NCBI GenBank assembly: GCA_027315045.1
Contig: DAHUZS010000075.1
Coordinates: forward strand, 1-40,040
Direction: 5' to 3'
Source of the DNA: Acidimicrobiaceae bacterium
Lineage (GTDB): Bacteria; Actinomycetota; Acidimicrobiia; Acidimicrobiales; RAAP-2
DNA length: 40,040 bases
Shown here: positions 1-9,086 of the stretch, piece after piece
How positions within the stretch are numbered: the stretch's first letter is position 1
Layout of the letters: the number at the start of each line of letters is the position of its first letter
The notes under the pieces: model-generated
What the model saw: the letters and a program-made list of their open reading frames with translations, nothing else
Databases searched by the model: none
What the model was told of the DNA's origin: nothing
Program-made: the position numbers and the translations under genes

Positions 1-140
1 AGGCAATCGAGCTGTGGGTGGAGCACTGGAACGACGATCCGAAGCCCTTCGTCTGGCACGCCGAGGCCGAGAAGATCATCGAAAAGGTCCGACGGGGTCG
101 GGCAACGCTCACCCGAATCAAATCCGCGACGCATGACTAG
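1..140 (+). mobile_element. 3' end of an IS630-like transposase (partial)
   Basis: The reading frame starting at base 3 encodes the last 45 residues of a protein and ends in TAG at 138-140. It contains WN.DPKPFVW followed by a short helix with EKIIEKVRRGRATL, which is the usual carboxy-terminal tail of IS630-family DDE transposases. The catalytic core lies upstream of the window, so activity cannot be judged. Bases 141-388 downstream hold no convincing gene, and I could not define a terminal inverted repeat in them. Confidence 0.7.
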
Positions 141-388
141 CACCGTGACGGGCTGTCGACCCCCATTTCGACGCGCTGTTGGCGAGCGCGGCTCGGCGCC
201 GACCTGCTCGACGGGGTCGTCCGCACCGCCAGGGAACGCTGCGACCGCCGCCGCGATGGGATCGACGTGCTGCCGGCCGCAGTCTTGAGGCCATAGGCCC
301 CTGAGCTGGCCACCACCGTGGTGCCGGGCGGAGCAACCCGGGGATCGGGAGACCCCGGGGGCGGCCCCACGAGGGGATGGCGGGGCTC

Positions 389-394
389 TAGCGT
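389..394 (+). promoter_or_regulatory. -10 box (TAGCGT) of the phosphoesterase gene
   Basis: TAGCGT fits the TANNNT -10 pattern and ends 10 nt before the ATG at 405. No Shine-Dalgarno lies between them, so a leaderless or nearly leaderless mRNA is likely. This favours the 405 start over the GTG at 318. No clear -35 element is seen. Confidence 0.45.
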
Positions 395-404
395 TGCCCC
401 CGCA

Positions 405-1985
405 ATGGCCCTACCGCCCGCTCGACCGCGCCGGCGCGCCGGCGCGTCCGGCCGTCGCCATCGGCTGGCCCTCGGCGCGATCCTCGCCGTCGCGTTGATC
501 CTCCTCACTCCGCTCACCGCCGGCGCGACGAGCACCTCGCCGAGGAAAGCGACCGCCCCATTGACCGGGATCCACAAGATCCGCCACGTCATCATCGTGA
601 TGCAGGAGAACCGCTCGTTCGACAGTTACTTCGGCACCTTTCCCGGAGCCGACGGGATCCCGATGCGTAATGGCGTCCCGGCGGTGTGCGTTCCCAATCC
701 GCTCACGAAGACCTGTGACCGCCCGTACCACGACACTGCCGACATCAACGGTGGCGGCCCCCACGGGTACCGGAGCGCGCTGGCCGACATCAACGGCGGG
801 AAGATGGACGGCTTCATCAAGTCGGCCGAGGGAGCCTCCCGGGGGTGCATCAACCTCAACAACCCGGTCTGCTCCGCGTCGACGACACCGATCCCCGACG
901 TCATGGGGTACCACACCGCGGCGGAGATCCCGAACTACTGGACCTACGCCAAGAACTTCGTCCTCGACGACCACATGTTCGAGGCCGTCAGCTCGTGGTC
1001 GCTTCCATCCCACCTCTACCTGGTCTCAGGGTGGTCCGCTCAGTGCAGTAGCCCGTCGCCGATGAGCTGTGTGAACGACATCGCGGGTCCCTACAACGTG
1101 CGGCAGTTCGACCAGGCCGTCACCCAGGAGCTGACCACCGGGACCACCTCGATCAACCTGGCCTGGACCGACCTGACCTGGCTCCTCGACCACCACCACG
1201 TGAGCTGGGCCTACTACGTCCAGACTGGCACCCAGCCGGACTGTGCCAACAGCCAGGCCGTGACCTGTGCCCCGGTGGTCCAGTCGTCAAAGACCCCGGG
1301 CATCTGGAACCCCCTCCCATTGTTCGAAGACGTCCATCAGGACCACCAGCTGGGCAACATCAAGCGGCTCGACGCCTACTTCCGGGCCGCCCAGAACGGA
1401 ACCCTGCCGGCGGTCTCCTGGCTCGCGCCCTCCCAGGCCGACGGCGAGCACCCGCCGGCGAGCGTCCACCAGGGCCAGGCCTACGTGACGGCCGTCATCA
1501 ACGCGGCGATGGAGAGTCCCGACTGGAAGTCCACCGCCATCTTCTTGAGCTGGGACGACTGGGGCGGCTTCTACGACGGGATCCAACCTCCGAGCGTGGA
1601 CCAGAACGGCTACGGCCTGCGCGTGCCGAGCATCGTCATCTCCCCCTACGCCCGCAAAGGATTCATCGACCACCAGGTCCTGAGCAGCGACGCCTACCTG
1701 AAGTTCATCGAGGACGACTTCATGCACAGCGCCCGGCTCAACCCCAAGACCGACGGGCGACCGGACCCGCGGCCCGACGTGCGGGAGAACGCGCCGCAAC
1801 TCGGCAACCTGGTCAAGGACTTCAACTTCTCCCAGCCCCCCCGGGCTCCGATGCTCCTCCCGACCAACCCGCCCACCGACTCGCCGTCCATCCCCCCGTA
1901 CTTCGTTGGCCGGGGTCCATGCGTCGGGTGCACGACCACGCCACCGAGCGTGGCGGTGCTCCGCCCCGGACGGCGGACGGGCTGA
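405..1985 (+). CDS. Exported phosphoesterase / phospholipase C family protein
   Basis: This 526-residue protein belongs to the phosphoesterase family (PF04185) that includes bacterial non-haemolytic phospholipases C and AcpA-type acid phosphatases, which cleave phosphate esters outside the cell. The N-terminus is Arg-rich (residues 8-20) followed by a hydrophobic stretch ending near TAGA, a Sec or Tat export signal. The family signature is clear: [18 protein letters not shown] at about 62-79, then [28 protein letters not shown] and [10 protein letters not shown], with [14 protein letters not shown] and FIEDDF near the end. An upstream in-frame GTG at 318 would add 29 residues ahead of the signal and is less likely. 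The gene converges on the arylsulfotransferase gene with a 12-bp gap. Substrate cannot be assigned from sequence; a phospholipid or another phosphate ester are both possible. Confidence 0.88.
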   Translation: MALPPARPRRRAGASGRRHRLALGAILAVALILLTPLTAGATSTSPRKATAPLTGIHKIRHVIIVMQENRSFDSYFGTFPGADGIPMRNGVPAVCVPNPLTKTCDRPYHDTADINGGGPHGYRSALADINGGKMDGFIKSAEGASRGCINLNNPVCSASTTPIPDVMGYHTAAEIPNYWTYAKNFVLDDHMFEAVSSWSLPSHLYLVSGWSAQCSSPSPMSCVNDIAGPYNVRQFDQAVTQELTTGTTSINLAWTDLTWLLDHHHVSWAYYVQTGTQPDCANSQAVTCAPVVQSSKTPGIWNPLPLFEDVHQDHQLGNIKRLDAYFRAAQNGTLPAVSWLAPSQADGEHPPASVHQGQAYVTAVINAAMESPDWKSTAIFLSWDDWGGFYDGIQPPSVDQNGYGLRVPSIVISPYARKGFIDHQVLSSDAYLKFIEDDFMHSARLNPKTDGRPDPRPDVRENAPQLGNLVKDFNFSQPPRAPMLLPTNPPTDSPSIPPYFVGRGPCVGCTTTPPSVAVLRPGRRTG

Positions 1986-1997
1986 GCCGCCGGGCGT

Positions 1998-3467
1998 TCA
2001 GGCGCTGCGGGGGGTCGAGATCACGACCGAGGTCGCGAGCACCCGGCCCTCGCTGTCGACGGCCCGGGCCGACACGTAGGCCGGCTGACCCTGGACCCGG
2101 ATCGCCGTCTCGAAGCCGGTCTTCGGGGCCGAGCCCATGAGCGTGAGGCGCCTCGGGGTCCGGCCCCCGAAGACGTCCCAGCTACTCGTCTCGGTGGAGC
2201 CGTTCCAGCTGGCGTAGACCACCCACTGCCCGTCGGCCCGGCGCTCCACGGCGATCGCCGGGGACTCGGTCGGGGTGCCGGTCCAGGGGAACCGCAGGGC
2301 GCGGTAGGACTGGTGGTGCTCGAATCTGCCGTCCATGACCATCGTGCCGTCCGCCCGGTACTCGGTGAAGTAGGGCTCCGCGCCCCAGCCGACGAGGACG
2401 TCGCCATTGGGGAGGATCTGCACGCTGCCCTGGCTGCCGGCCAAAAGCGGCTTGAAGGGGTGCGTGTACTCCTTCAGTACCTTGGCGGTCATCGCCGTCT
2501 CATCGACCTCGAGGACGAGACCCCGGGACTGCTTGGCCTCGCGCGGGTCGCCCTCGTCGTCAAAGACGGTGATGACGTTGTTCGGGTGGCCACGGGCATC
2601 ATGCTGCCAGGCGAAGTGCACGCCGGGCCCGTGCTGGAAGTCGTTCTTCTTCCCTCCGAGATGCCAGATGATGTCCCCGGTCGCCAGATCGATCTTGTAG
2701 ATGGTCCACGTGTTTCGGGCCGAGACGATCAGCTTTCCGTCGGCGGTCGGGTCGATCGAGTTCACGTGGACCGGGTCGAAGGGGACTTTGTGCCCATAGC
2801 GCGAGTAGGACTCGGCGAGCTCGATGTGGTCGGCGCTGTGCCAGTCGAAGACCAGCTCGCCGGTCGCGAGGTCGACCCCCTGGATGGTGGCGTCGAGCAC
2901 CGGGCCCCGACGGGGGCCGCCGATGCTTCGCAGGTCGGTGCTGAAGGTCCGATACGCGGTGAAGTAGGCGATCCCGGCGGCGTCGATGATGAACTCGTGC
3001 AAGTCGGCCTGGAGCCCCTTCTGGGCCTTCACCCTCATGACCTCGCGGTAGGAGGAGTCGAGCATCGTGTACTCACCCGTGAGCCCCACCCCGTAGTGGG
3101 CGATCTTGCCCTGCCACCAGGTGAGCACCGGTTGGCCCTGGTACTGCTGGACCCGGAGGTTTGTCGAGGCGATCGGCACGTTTCGCACCCAGACTGCCTC
3201 GCCGTCGTCGTCGATCATGACCGGACCCGTCGGGTTCACGAAGAGAAAGCCGCTGGCCCGGATCCCGGCCGGTCCGGTGATCGAGAACAACGACGGAGTA
3301 AGGTCCGGACGCGACCGGTAGTGAGCGACGCCGGTGATGGCGGCGGGCGGCGCAGACGAGGACCCGCACGCCGCGAGCGCGACCCCGCCGAGGGCGCCAC
3401 CGCCGGCCACGAGAAACTGGCGTCGCGTGAGCGTCAGCAAACGGTCTCCTCTGCGAAGCGCGCTCAT
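1998..3467 (-). CDS. Arylsulfotransferase-family lipoprotein (ASST-like)
   Basis: The 489-residue product resembles the arylsulfotransferase (ASST) superfamily, beta-propeller enzymes that move sulfate between phenolic compounds. The start carries a twin-arginine motif TRRQFLVAGGG and a lipobox ALAACGSSS, so the protein should be exported folded and lipid-anchored. Downstream segments such as DLHEFIIDAAG, VHVNSIDPTADGKLIVSARNT, GDIIWHLGGKKNDF and FAWQHDARGHPNNVITVFDDE match the repeated propeller pattern and the conserved histidines of the family. The ATG at 3467 is given here. A TTG at 3440 is preceded by AGAGGAG and begins directly before the Tat motif, so it may be the true start. A longer open frame continues upstream but runs through decayed transposase and ABC sequence and is not part of this gene. 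The physiological donor and acceptor are unknown. Confidence 0.85.
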   Translation of the reverse strand: MSALRRGDRLLTLTRRQFLVAGGGALGGVALAACGSSSAPPAAITGVAHYRSRPDLTPSLFSITGPAGIRASGFLFVNPTGPVMIDDDGEAVWVRNVPIASTNLRVQQYQGQPVLTWWQGKIAHYGVGLTGEYTMLDSSYREVMRVKAQKGLQADLHEFIIDAAGIAYFTAYRTFSTDLRSIGGPRRGPVLDATIQGVDLATGELVFDWHSADHIELAESYSRYGHKVPFDPVHVNSIDPTADGKLIVSARNTWTIYKIDLATGDIIWHLGGKKNDFQHGPGVHFAWQHDARGHPNNVITVFDDEGDPREAKQSRGLVLEVDETAMTAKVLKEYTHPFKPLLAGSQGSVQILPNGDVLVGWGAEPYFTEYRADGTMVMDGRFEHHQSYRALRFPWTGTPTESPAIAVERRADGQWVVYASWNGSTETSSWDVFGGRTPRRLTLMGSAPKTGFETAIRVQGQPAYVSARAVDSEGRVLATSVVISTPRSA

Positions 3468-3699
3468 CGTGGTCGGCGTTTCGTGACGGCCGCCGAACCG
3501 AGGATCGCGGTCGGCCGGGGCGTCGAGCGATCCGCACTGCCATGGTCGCCCGCTTGATCGCCGGGCTCCCAAACAAAACGATCCCCCACGTTTATGGTCT
3601 AGCGCGCCTGGCAGGCCAGGTCCGTTCGCTCCGACCCCCATCGCAGGGCTGATCCAGACGGACATCCGCCGATCGCCCCGCCGAATCGCTGGGTAAGAC

Positions 3700-3994
3700 G
3701 GCGTCATGGCGTCATGGCGCCGGCGCGGAACCGCTCCCGAGGCGAACCAGCGGACGACGTGGAACCGATCAAGCACGTGGGTGGCGTGTCCCACGTGCCG
3801 ACGGATCAATCGGTGTAGGGCTCCGATCGGCCGGTCACCCCCTGGCACCACCGGTGGCCCGGAGAGAAAGAAGGGGGAAGGGCCTGCGCGTTGCGATGTC
3901 GCACCATCCCCGGCACCAGGCCGGTCTCCCCCTTCACGAGCACGGTCACGTCGCGATGTCGGCGCCGGAGGCTGGTCTCGTCCACCAGCAGCAC
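3700..3994 (-). pseudogene. ISL3-family transposase remnant
   Basis: Two minus-strand frames together encode a piece of an ISL3-type DDE transposase. One frame (about 3994-3809) gives VLLVDETSLRRRHRDVTVLV then GETGLVPGMVRHRNAQAL. The next (about 3835-3710) gives ALHRLIRRHVGHATHVLDRF followed by HVVRWFA. These match the conserved first catalytic Asp block and the HVLDRFHVVRWF block of the family. The amino-terminal zinc-finger region and the carboxy-terminal half are missing, and a frameshift separates the two blocks. It abuts the decayed ABC ATPase without an obvious inverted repeat, so it appears to be an old insertion or deletion scar. Bases 3468-3700 upstream of the arylsulfotransferase hold no gene. 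Confidence 0.65.
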
Positions 3995-4482
3995 CCGACA
4001 GCGGGCCTGCGGTGGTCCTGGAACACCTTGGCTCGGGCCCGGACCAGCGCCATGACCGGCACCCCTTGGTGCGGCTCGTCGAGAAGCAGCACCTCGGGTC
4101 ATGGAGGAGCGAGAGGTGAGGTTCAGCTTCTGGCCTGTCCCACCCGAGAGTTCCTCGGGCCGACTGGCGCCGGGCGGCGGCAAAGCCGAGCAGTTCGACG
4201 AGCACGGCCAGTCGGTGGGTGGCGGCGAAGTAGCGAAGGTGTTGGTCCACGCTGAGCTTGGGATCGAGGACCGGTTCCTGCGGGCAGTAGCCGAGAGAGT
4301 TGGGGAGTCCGACCCGGCCGCCGTCGCCGAGAACAGGCCGGCCGGGATGCGAAGGAGGGTCGACTCGCCCGATCCGTTCTCCCGACCATCGCGACCAAGT
4401 GTCCACGAGCAACGTCGAATTCCACCTTGCGGAGCACTCGGTGACGGCCGAACGGCTTCTGAATGCCCTGGGCGCTCAGCAC
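3995..4482 (-). pseudogene. ABC transporter ATP-binding protein, decayed
   Basis: An ABC ATPase can be read only by changing frame several times. From the GTG at 4482 one frame gives VLSAQGIQKPFGRHRVLRKV (typical first strand, normally KxFG). A second gives a damaged Walker A, NGSGESTLLRIPAGLF, with Glu in place of the essential Lys. A third gives GYCPQEPVLDPKLSVDQHLR (Q-loop), then the signature ELSGGTGQKLNL, and finally the Walker B EVLLLDEPHQG. The gene begins 10 bp after the TetR stop, so it was probably the TetR-regulated efflux or export ATPase of an operon. The 3' part runs into the ISL3 remnant and no permease gene survives. Several independent frameshifts plus a changed Walker A Lys make real decay more likely than sequencing error. 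Confidence 0.75.
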
Positions 4483-4492
4483 CTGGGGGCAC

Positions 4493-5122
4493 TCATCGGG
4501 ACAACCCGAGGAGGTCGAAGACCGCGGCCGTCGCGGCCGCCAGATCGAGGTCGGGGTCGACGAGACGGTGCACCACCAGGCCGTCGAGCACCGCGGCGAG
4601 AACGATCGCCCCGCCCTCGGGGTCGACCGCGGCCCCGAGATGGCCGGCCTGCTTCGCGGAGACGAGCTTCTCGGCGAGCGCGGAGCGAAAGAGGGTCAGC
4701 ATTTCGTGGAACTGCGCGTTGAGCTCCGGATCGCGCACGGCCTGGACGGTCGCTTCGACCCCCGCCCGGAACTCGACGCTCGAGGGATCCAGTTCCCCCA
4801 GAGCGGCGAAGACGCCCCGGAGGCCCGCGGCCGGGTCCTCCACCTCGAGGAGTCGGAGCATGGCCGACTCGAAGGTCGATCCCATGGCACGAAAGGCGGC
4901 CTCTCGCAGCAACGCCGAGACGCTCCGGAAGTGGTAATGGACGAGCGCCGGGTTCAGACCGGCCCGGTCGGCTACGGCCCGGGTGGTGACGCCACCCCAG
5001 CCGGCCTCGGCCAACAGCTCGACCGCCGCCACGAGCAACCGCTCCCTCGTGGTTCCCCGGGCGGTGCCCGCACCCTCCGACTTCTCCTGGGTCGAATGTT
5101 CTTGGGCAGATGACTTGGGCAT
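4493..5122 (-). CDS. TetR-family transcriptional regulator
   Basis: A 209-residue TetR-type repressor. After a polar leader of about 25 residues it has the usual N-terminal domain, with ERLLVAAVELLAEAGWGGVT (27-46) and the helix-turn-helix TTRAVADRAGLNPALVHYHF (46-65). The remainder is an all-helical ligand-binding domain of ordinary length. The ATG at 5122 is chosen; a GTG at 5152 would add ten residues with no family support. The start codon lies inside an inverted repeat that is a good candidate autoregulatory operator and also sits in front of the divergent amidase gene. The decayed ABC ATPase follows 10 bp downstream, suggesting that the original target was a transporter. The inducer is unknown. 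Confidence 0.88.
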   Translation of the reverse strand: MPKSSAQEHSTQEKSEGAGTARGTTRERLLVAAVELLAEAGWGGVTTRAVADRAGLNPALVHYHFRSVSALLREAAFRAMGSTFESAMLRLLEVEDPAAGLRGVFAALGELDPSSVEFRAGVEATVQAVRDPELNAQFHEMLTLFRSALAEKLVSAKQAGHLGAAVDPEGGAIVLAAVLDGLVVHRLVDPDLDLAAATAAVFDLLGLSR

Positions 5123-5131
5123 TTGCCTAAG
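5101..5131. promoter_or_regulatory. Candidate TetR operator
   Basis: CTTGGGCATTTGCCTAAG at 5114-5131 is an 18-bp near-perfect palindrome with one mismatch. A further direct copy of the half-site CTTGGGCA lies at 5101-5108. The palindrome covers the TetR start codon and lies 75 bp before the amidase ATG, the right place to control both divergent genes. Binding is inferred from position and symmetry only. Confidence 0.5.
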
Positions 5132-5206
5132 ATCCTGCCACAGGTCGGCCACGCCCGGCAGCGATCGGCGTCGACGGACAGACCTCGTCCGTGCTACCCC
5201 TCTGGC

Positions 5207-6616
5207 ATGGACATCGACTTTCGAACCACTCCGCTCACCGACCTGGTCGGAAGAGTCCGGCGCAAGGAGCTCTCCGCCCGGGAGCTGGTCGCCGGGGCCT
5301 TGGAGCGGATCGAGCGGATCAACCCGGAGATCAACGCGTTCGTGGCCGTCGACGGGGAACGGGCGCTCGAGCAGGCCGGGGCGGTGGACCAGATGGTGGT
5401 GAGTGGGGCCGACCCCGGTCCCTTGGCCGGGATCCCCATCGGGGTGAAGGACCTCGAGGACGCGGCGGGATTCCGCACCACCAACGGGTCTCCCCGCTGG
5501 GCCGACGACCCGCCGGCCCAGCGCGACTCGATCCTGGTCTCGCGCCTACGAGCGGCGGGGTGCGTGGTGGTCGGCAAGACCAACACCCCCGAGTTCGGCT
5601 GGACGGCCATGACCAACAACGCGCTCTTCGGAGTGACCAAGAACCCCTGGAACCTGGAGCACTCGCCCGGGGGATCCTCGGGAGGGACCGCGGCAGCGCT
5701 CGCGGCCGGCCTGGTCCCCTTGGCCACCGGCTCCGACGGTGGTGGCTCGATTCGGATTCCGGCGGCGTGCTGCGGGCTGTCGGGCATGAAGACCTCGGTC
5801 GGCCGGGTCCCGGTCGGGGGCCCGACCCCGCCGGGATGGCCCGGGCTCTCGGTGAAGGGGCCGATGACACGGCGGATCGCCGACGCGGTCGTTGCCCTCG
5901 ACGCCGTCGTGGCCCCCGAGCCCACAGACCTACGCTCGCTCCCACGCCCCGAGGCGTCCTGGCTGGCGACGCTGGAGGAGCCCCAGGTACCCGCCCGGGT
6001 GCTCTGGGCGCCCACCCTCGGGTACGCCACGGTCGACGCCGAGGTGCTCTCGACCTGCGAACAGGCGGTTTCGGTCCTCGAGTCCCTGGGGGCTGAGGTG
6101 GTCCAGGTCGACTCGGTCTTCGACGCCGACCCGGTGGCCGACTGGTCGACGCTGATCGCGGTCTTCCTCCTGCGCACCCTCGACGCCCGCTATCAGGGCC
6201 ACTTCGAGGAACTCGACCCGAGCCTGGCGCTCATGGTCGAGCGGGCCGCCAGCATCACCGGGCGCCAGGTGGCCGAAGCCCTCGACGCGTGCCACCGCGT
6301 GAACTACCGCTTGGTCGAGCTGCTGCGCGACGCCCGGATCCTCGTGACCCCGACGTGCGCCGGGGTGGCCCCGCCCATCGCAATGGGCGTCCGGGGGCTG
6401 GTCAACGGGGAGGCCACCCCGAGCTGGGTGGCCTTCACCTATCCGTTCAACATGAGCGGGTCCCCGGCCGCGACGGTGTGCGCCGGACTCACCAACGCTG
6501 GCTTGCCGGTCGGGCTCCAACTGGTCGGGCCGGCCCACGGCGACCTGGTGGTGCTCCGAACCGCCGCCGCGCTCGAACAGGCTCTGGGCTTCGAGCAACT
6601 GGCGCCGATCGGCTAG
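5207..6616 (+). CDS. Amidase signature family hydrolase
   Basis: A 469-residue amidase of ordinary family length, hydrolysing a carboxamide to acid and ammonia. The Ser-cisSer-Lys triad is visible: Lys81 in GIPIGVKDLEDAAGF, the cis-Ser in SPGGSSGGTAAALAAG (153-168), and the nucleophile Ser181 in ATGSDGGGSIRIPAACCG. The carboxy-terminal VAFTYPFNMSGSPAATVCAG is also typical. No GatB or GatC gene is nearby, so a catabolic or detoxifying amidase is more likely than a GatA subunit. The ATG at 5207 is preceded by TACCCCT 5 nt upstream and no Shine-Dalgarno, suggesting a leaderless mRNA. An upstream in-frame start at 5123 would run through the TetR operator and is rejected. Substrate is unknown. Confidence 0.9.
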   Translation: MDIDFRTTPLTDLVGRVRRKELSARELVAGALERIERINPEINAFVAVDGERALEQAGAVDQMVVSGADPGPLAGIPIGVKDLEDAAGFRTTNGSPRWADDPPAQRDSILVSRLRAAGCVVVGKTNTPEFGWTAMTNNALFGVTKNPWNLEHSPGGSSGGTAAALAAGLVPLATGSDGGGSIRIPAACCGLSGMKTSVGRVPVGGPTPPGWPGLSVKGPMTRRIADAVVALDAVVAPEPTDLRSLPRPEASWLATLEEPQVPARVLWAPTLGYATVDAEVLSTCEQAVSVLESLGAEVVQVDSVFDADPVADWSTLIAVFLLRTLDARYQGHFEELDPSLALMVERAASITGRQVAEALDACHRVNYRLVELLRDARILVTPTCAGVAPPIAMGVRGLVNGEATPSWVAFTYPFNMSGSPAATVCAGLTNAGLPVGLQLVGPAHGDLVVLRTAAALEQALGFEQLAPIG

Positions 6617-6778
6617 CGCCACGCCCAACGGCCTTCCTCGCGGTCCCGGCCCGAACGACCCCGGACGACCGGGATCTGGCCTGCGAGGCGCGGCATGGGC
6701 AACGACGGGCACGCTCGATCACGTCCAGCGGAAGCCGCCCGATCCGCACCGCCTCGGGACCGGAGAGCGGGGCCGCGC

Positions 6779-7771
6779 TCAGACCAGGTCGGCCTCCCTC
6801 ACCACGTTCCGGAGCGGTTCGCCCTGCTCATAGCGGGCCAGGTTGTCACTGAACAGCTCGAACTGGCGCCGCACCCGCCGGGCGCTGTTGGCCGAGTCGT
6901 GCGGGGTCACGGTGACCTTGGGGTGGGCCCAAAGGGGGCTGTCCTCGGGGAGCGGCTCGGTCTCGAACACGTCGAGCACCGCCGCCCCGAGCTCGTCGGC
7001 ATCGAGCGCGGCCACCAAGGCATTCTCGTCCACCACCGACCCCCGACCGATGTTCACCAGCAGGGCACCCGGTTGCATCGCGGCCAGGAAGCCTTCATCC
7101 ACTAAGTGCTCGGTGGAGGAGTTGGCTGGGGCGCACAGCGCGACGATGTCGGCCCGGGGTAGCACGGCGGGCAGCTCGGCCGGCGTCACCATCTCGTCGA
7201 CGGGCCCTCCGGCGGCCGCTGACCGCCGGACCCCGATGACGTGGGCGCCCAAAGCCCGGGCCCGGGTTGCCACCGCGGCCCCGATCGAGCCCAGCCCGAC
7301 CACCACCCAGGTGCTCTCGAAGACCTCGGAGAACTCGTGGGTCTCCCACCGACGCGCGGCCTGCGCCACCGACCACGCCTTGGCATCCTGGCAGTGGTCG
7401 AGGGCGGCACGCAGCACGTACTCGGCAATCGGGACGGCGTGGACGTCGGACTTGGTGAAGATGACACCCTTCTTGATGAGCTCGGCGAAGATCGGAGCGT
7501 CGAACCCGGCGGCGGCCGACTGGAACCAACGGAGGGTCTCGCATCGGCGCACGAGACCAAAGAACGGCCGCACCACGGCCCTGTCCTCCCGGTAGAGGTC
7601 GGTCGTGGCCCAGGCCACCTCCACCCCCGAGGCGTCGCGCTCGACCGGGGTTCCCGCGCCCAGGCTGAGCGTCCCCCCGGGCCCCATGGTCACGAGCTCG
7701 ACTCCCCGATGTGCGGCGAGCAACCTCGGACCGAAGGCCCGGGCCGCTCCGGCCGTGAGCAGAATCCGCAC
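6779..7771 (-). CDS. D-isomer-specific 2-hydroxyacid dehydrogenase
   Basis: A 330-residue NAD(P)-dependent dehydrogenase that interconverts a 2-keto acid and a D-2-hydroxy acid. The Rossmann motif is VVVGLGSIGAAVATRARALG at 156-175. The catalytic trio is present: Arg243 in NIGRGSVVDENAL, Glu272 in DVFETEPLPEDSPLW and His291 in VTPHDSA. The GTG at 7771 is chosen because GAGCGAGG precedes it at good spacing and it lies 13 bp after the acyl-CoA dehydrogenase stop. Longer open frame upstream overlaps that gene. The two genes form an operon. The N-terminal substrate domain is divergent, so glyoxylate/hydroxypyruvate reductase or another specificity cannot be told apart. Bases 6617-6778, between this gene and the convergent amidase, hold only a weak GAGCG/CGCTC hairpin next to the stop. 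Confidence 0.9.
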   Translation of the reverse strand: MRILLTAGAARAFGPRLLAAHRGVELVTMGPGGTLSLGAGTPVERDASGVEVAWATTDLYREDRAVVRPFFGLVRRCETLRWFQSAAAGFDAPIFAELIKKGVIFTKSDVHAVPIAEYVLRAALDHCQDAKAWSVAQAARRWETHEFSEVFESTWVVVGLGSIGAAVATRARALGAHVIGVRRSAAAGGPVDEMVTPAELPAVLPRADIVALCAPANSSTEHLVDEGFLAAMQPGALLVNIGRGSVVDENALVAALDADELGAAVLDVFETEPLPEDSPLWAHPKVTVTPHDSANSARRVRRQFELFSDNLARYEQGEPLRNVVREADLV

Positions 7772-7784
7772 GGTTGCCCTCGCT

Positions 7785-9086
7785 CTAGAGGTCCGCGGTG
7801 GCCCGGTCCAAGAGATCGGCGAAACGCTGCTTCGCTGCCTCACGCCGGGCTGGGATGTGCTCGCTCGGCACCTCCTTGGGCGCGTAGTTGCGCAAGGTCC
7901 GCCGGGCGACCGTCTGGCGATGGACCTCGTCGGGGCCGTCGTAGATGCGGGCGGCCCTGGCGGCACGGTACATGTGCTCCAACGGCAGGTCGCAGGAGAA
8001 CCCGAGTGCCCCGTGGACCTGGATGGCCCGGTCGATGACGTTGAAGAGCACGGAAGCGCCGAAGTACTTGATCATGGCGATCTCCATGCGGGCCGCGGAT
8101 GCACCCTCCTTGTCCATCTTCCAGGCGGCGTGCAGCGTCATCAGCCGGGCGGCGTGCATCTCGGCCAACGAGTCGGCCACCCAGTTCTGGACGGTCTGCT
8201 TCTCGGCCAACAGCGACCCGTGGGCGGTGCGCGACACCGCCCGCTCACAGAGCATGTCGAAGGCCCGACGGGACTGGCCGAGCCAGCGCATGCAGTGGTG
8301 GATCCTCCCGGGGCCGAGCCGCTGCTGGGCCAAGACGAAGCCGGATCCCTCCCGACCGATCAGATTGGCCGTCGGCACCCGGACGTCGCGGTAGTAGATC
8401 TCGGCGTGGTTGCCGAAGCGCCCGAAGGTCTCCTCGGGGTGCTCCATGGTGGCCACGTCCCGCACGATGTCGACCCCGGGGGTGTCGGTCGGGACCAGGA
8501 TCATCGACGACCCCTGGTAGGGGTGGACGTCGGGGTTCGTCACCGCCATGACGATGAGGAAGTCGGCCACCGAGCCATTGGAGGAGAACCACTTGTGGCC
8601 GTTGATCACGTACTCGTCGCCGTCGCGCACCGCCCGGGTCTGGAGCAGGGTCGGGTCCGAGCCGGCGGTCTCGGGCTCGGTCATCGAGAAGGCGCTGCGG
8701 AGTTTGCCCTCGAGAAGGGGCTGGAGCCACTGCGCTCGCTGGTCGTCCCGGCCGGTTTCCTCGATCCCGACGGCCAACAGCTCGGCATTGCCGGAGTCCG
8801 GGGCGTTGTTCCCGAACACCACCGGGCCGAGCGCGCTCTGGCCTAGGACCTCGTGCATCAGTCCCAGGCGAACCTGCCCGAAGCCCATCCCGCCCATCGA
8901 GGGGGGGAGGTGGGCCGCCCACAGGCCCCGGAGCTTCACCTCGGTTTGGAGGGGCTCGATCACCCGGAGGAGCGCTTCATAGCCGAGGCTCAGGGTCTCG
9001 AGGGGGAAGATCTCCTCCTTCACGAAATGGCGCATCCAGGCCAGTTCCTCTTCGAACTCAGGCTCGGTCTCGAAGTCCCACGCCAT
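7785..9086 (-). CDS. Acyl-CoA dehydrogenase (ACAD10/11-like)
   Basis: A 433-residue FAD flavoenzyme that introduces a 2,3-double bond in an acyl-CoA. The three ACAD domains are recognisable: the helical N-terminus, the FAD-binding loop FSMTEPETAGSDPT followed by VINGHKWFSSNG, and the helical C-terminus ending ALGFSCDLPLEHMYRAARAA then RIYDGPDEVHRQTVARRTL. The DGPDEVH form, rather than the EGTSEIQ of medium-chain enzymes, is typical of ACAD10/11-like members, which often act on unusual or branched substrates. The ATG at 9086 has a strong Shine-Dalgarno GAGGAGG 7 nt upstream, in contrast to the leaderless genes nearby. It is the first gene of an operon with the 2-hydroxyacid dehydrogenase. Bases 9087-9335 between this gene and bioB hold divergent promoter DNA and no gene. 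Confidence 0.92.
   Translation of the reverse strand: MAWDFETEPEFEEELAWMRHFVKEEIFPLETLSLGYEALLRVIEPLQTEVKLRGLWAAHLPPSMGGMGFGQVRLGLMHEVLGQSALGPVVFGNNAPDSGNAELLAVGIEETGRDDQRAQWLQPLLEGKLRSAFSMTEPETAGSDPTLLQTRAVRDGDEYVINGHKWFSSNGSVADFLIVMAVTNPDVHPYQGSSMILVPTDTPGVDIVRDVATMEHPEETFGRFGNHAEIYYRDVRVPTANLIGREGSGFVLAQQRLGPGRIHHCMRWLGQSRRAFDMLCERAVSRTAHGSLLAEKQTVQNWVADSLAEMHAARLMTLHAAWKMDKEGASAARMEIAMIKYFGASVLFNVIDRAIQVHGALGFSCDLPLEHMYRAARAARIYDGPDEVHRQTVARRTLRNYAPKEVPSEHIPARREAAKQRFADLLDRATADL

Noticed and set aside
2313-3557. Plus-strand frame of 414 codons opposite the arylsulfotransferase
   Set aside because: No recognisable domain; the minus strand has a Tat signal and family motifs.
3468-4412. Upstream extension of the arylsulfotransferase frame to 804 residues
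   Set aside because: The extra part reads through pieces of the ABC ATPase and ISL3 transposase. The Tat signal and lipobox mark the true N-terminus at 3467 or 3440.
6740-6785. Terminator between the amidase and 2-hydroxyacid dehydrogenase genes
   Set aside because: GAGCG/CGCTC can pair, but it overlaps the stop codon and has no T-run.
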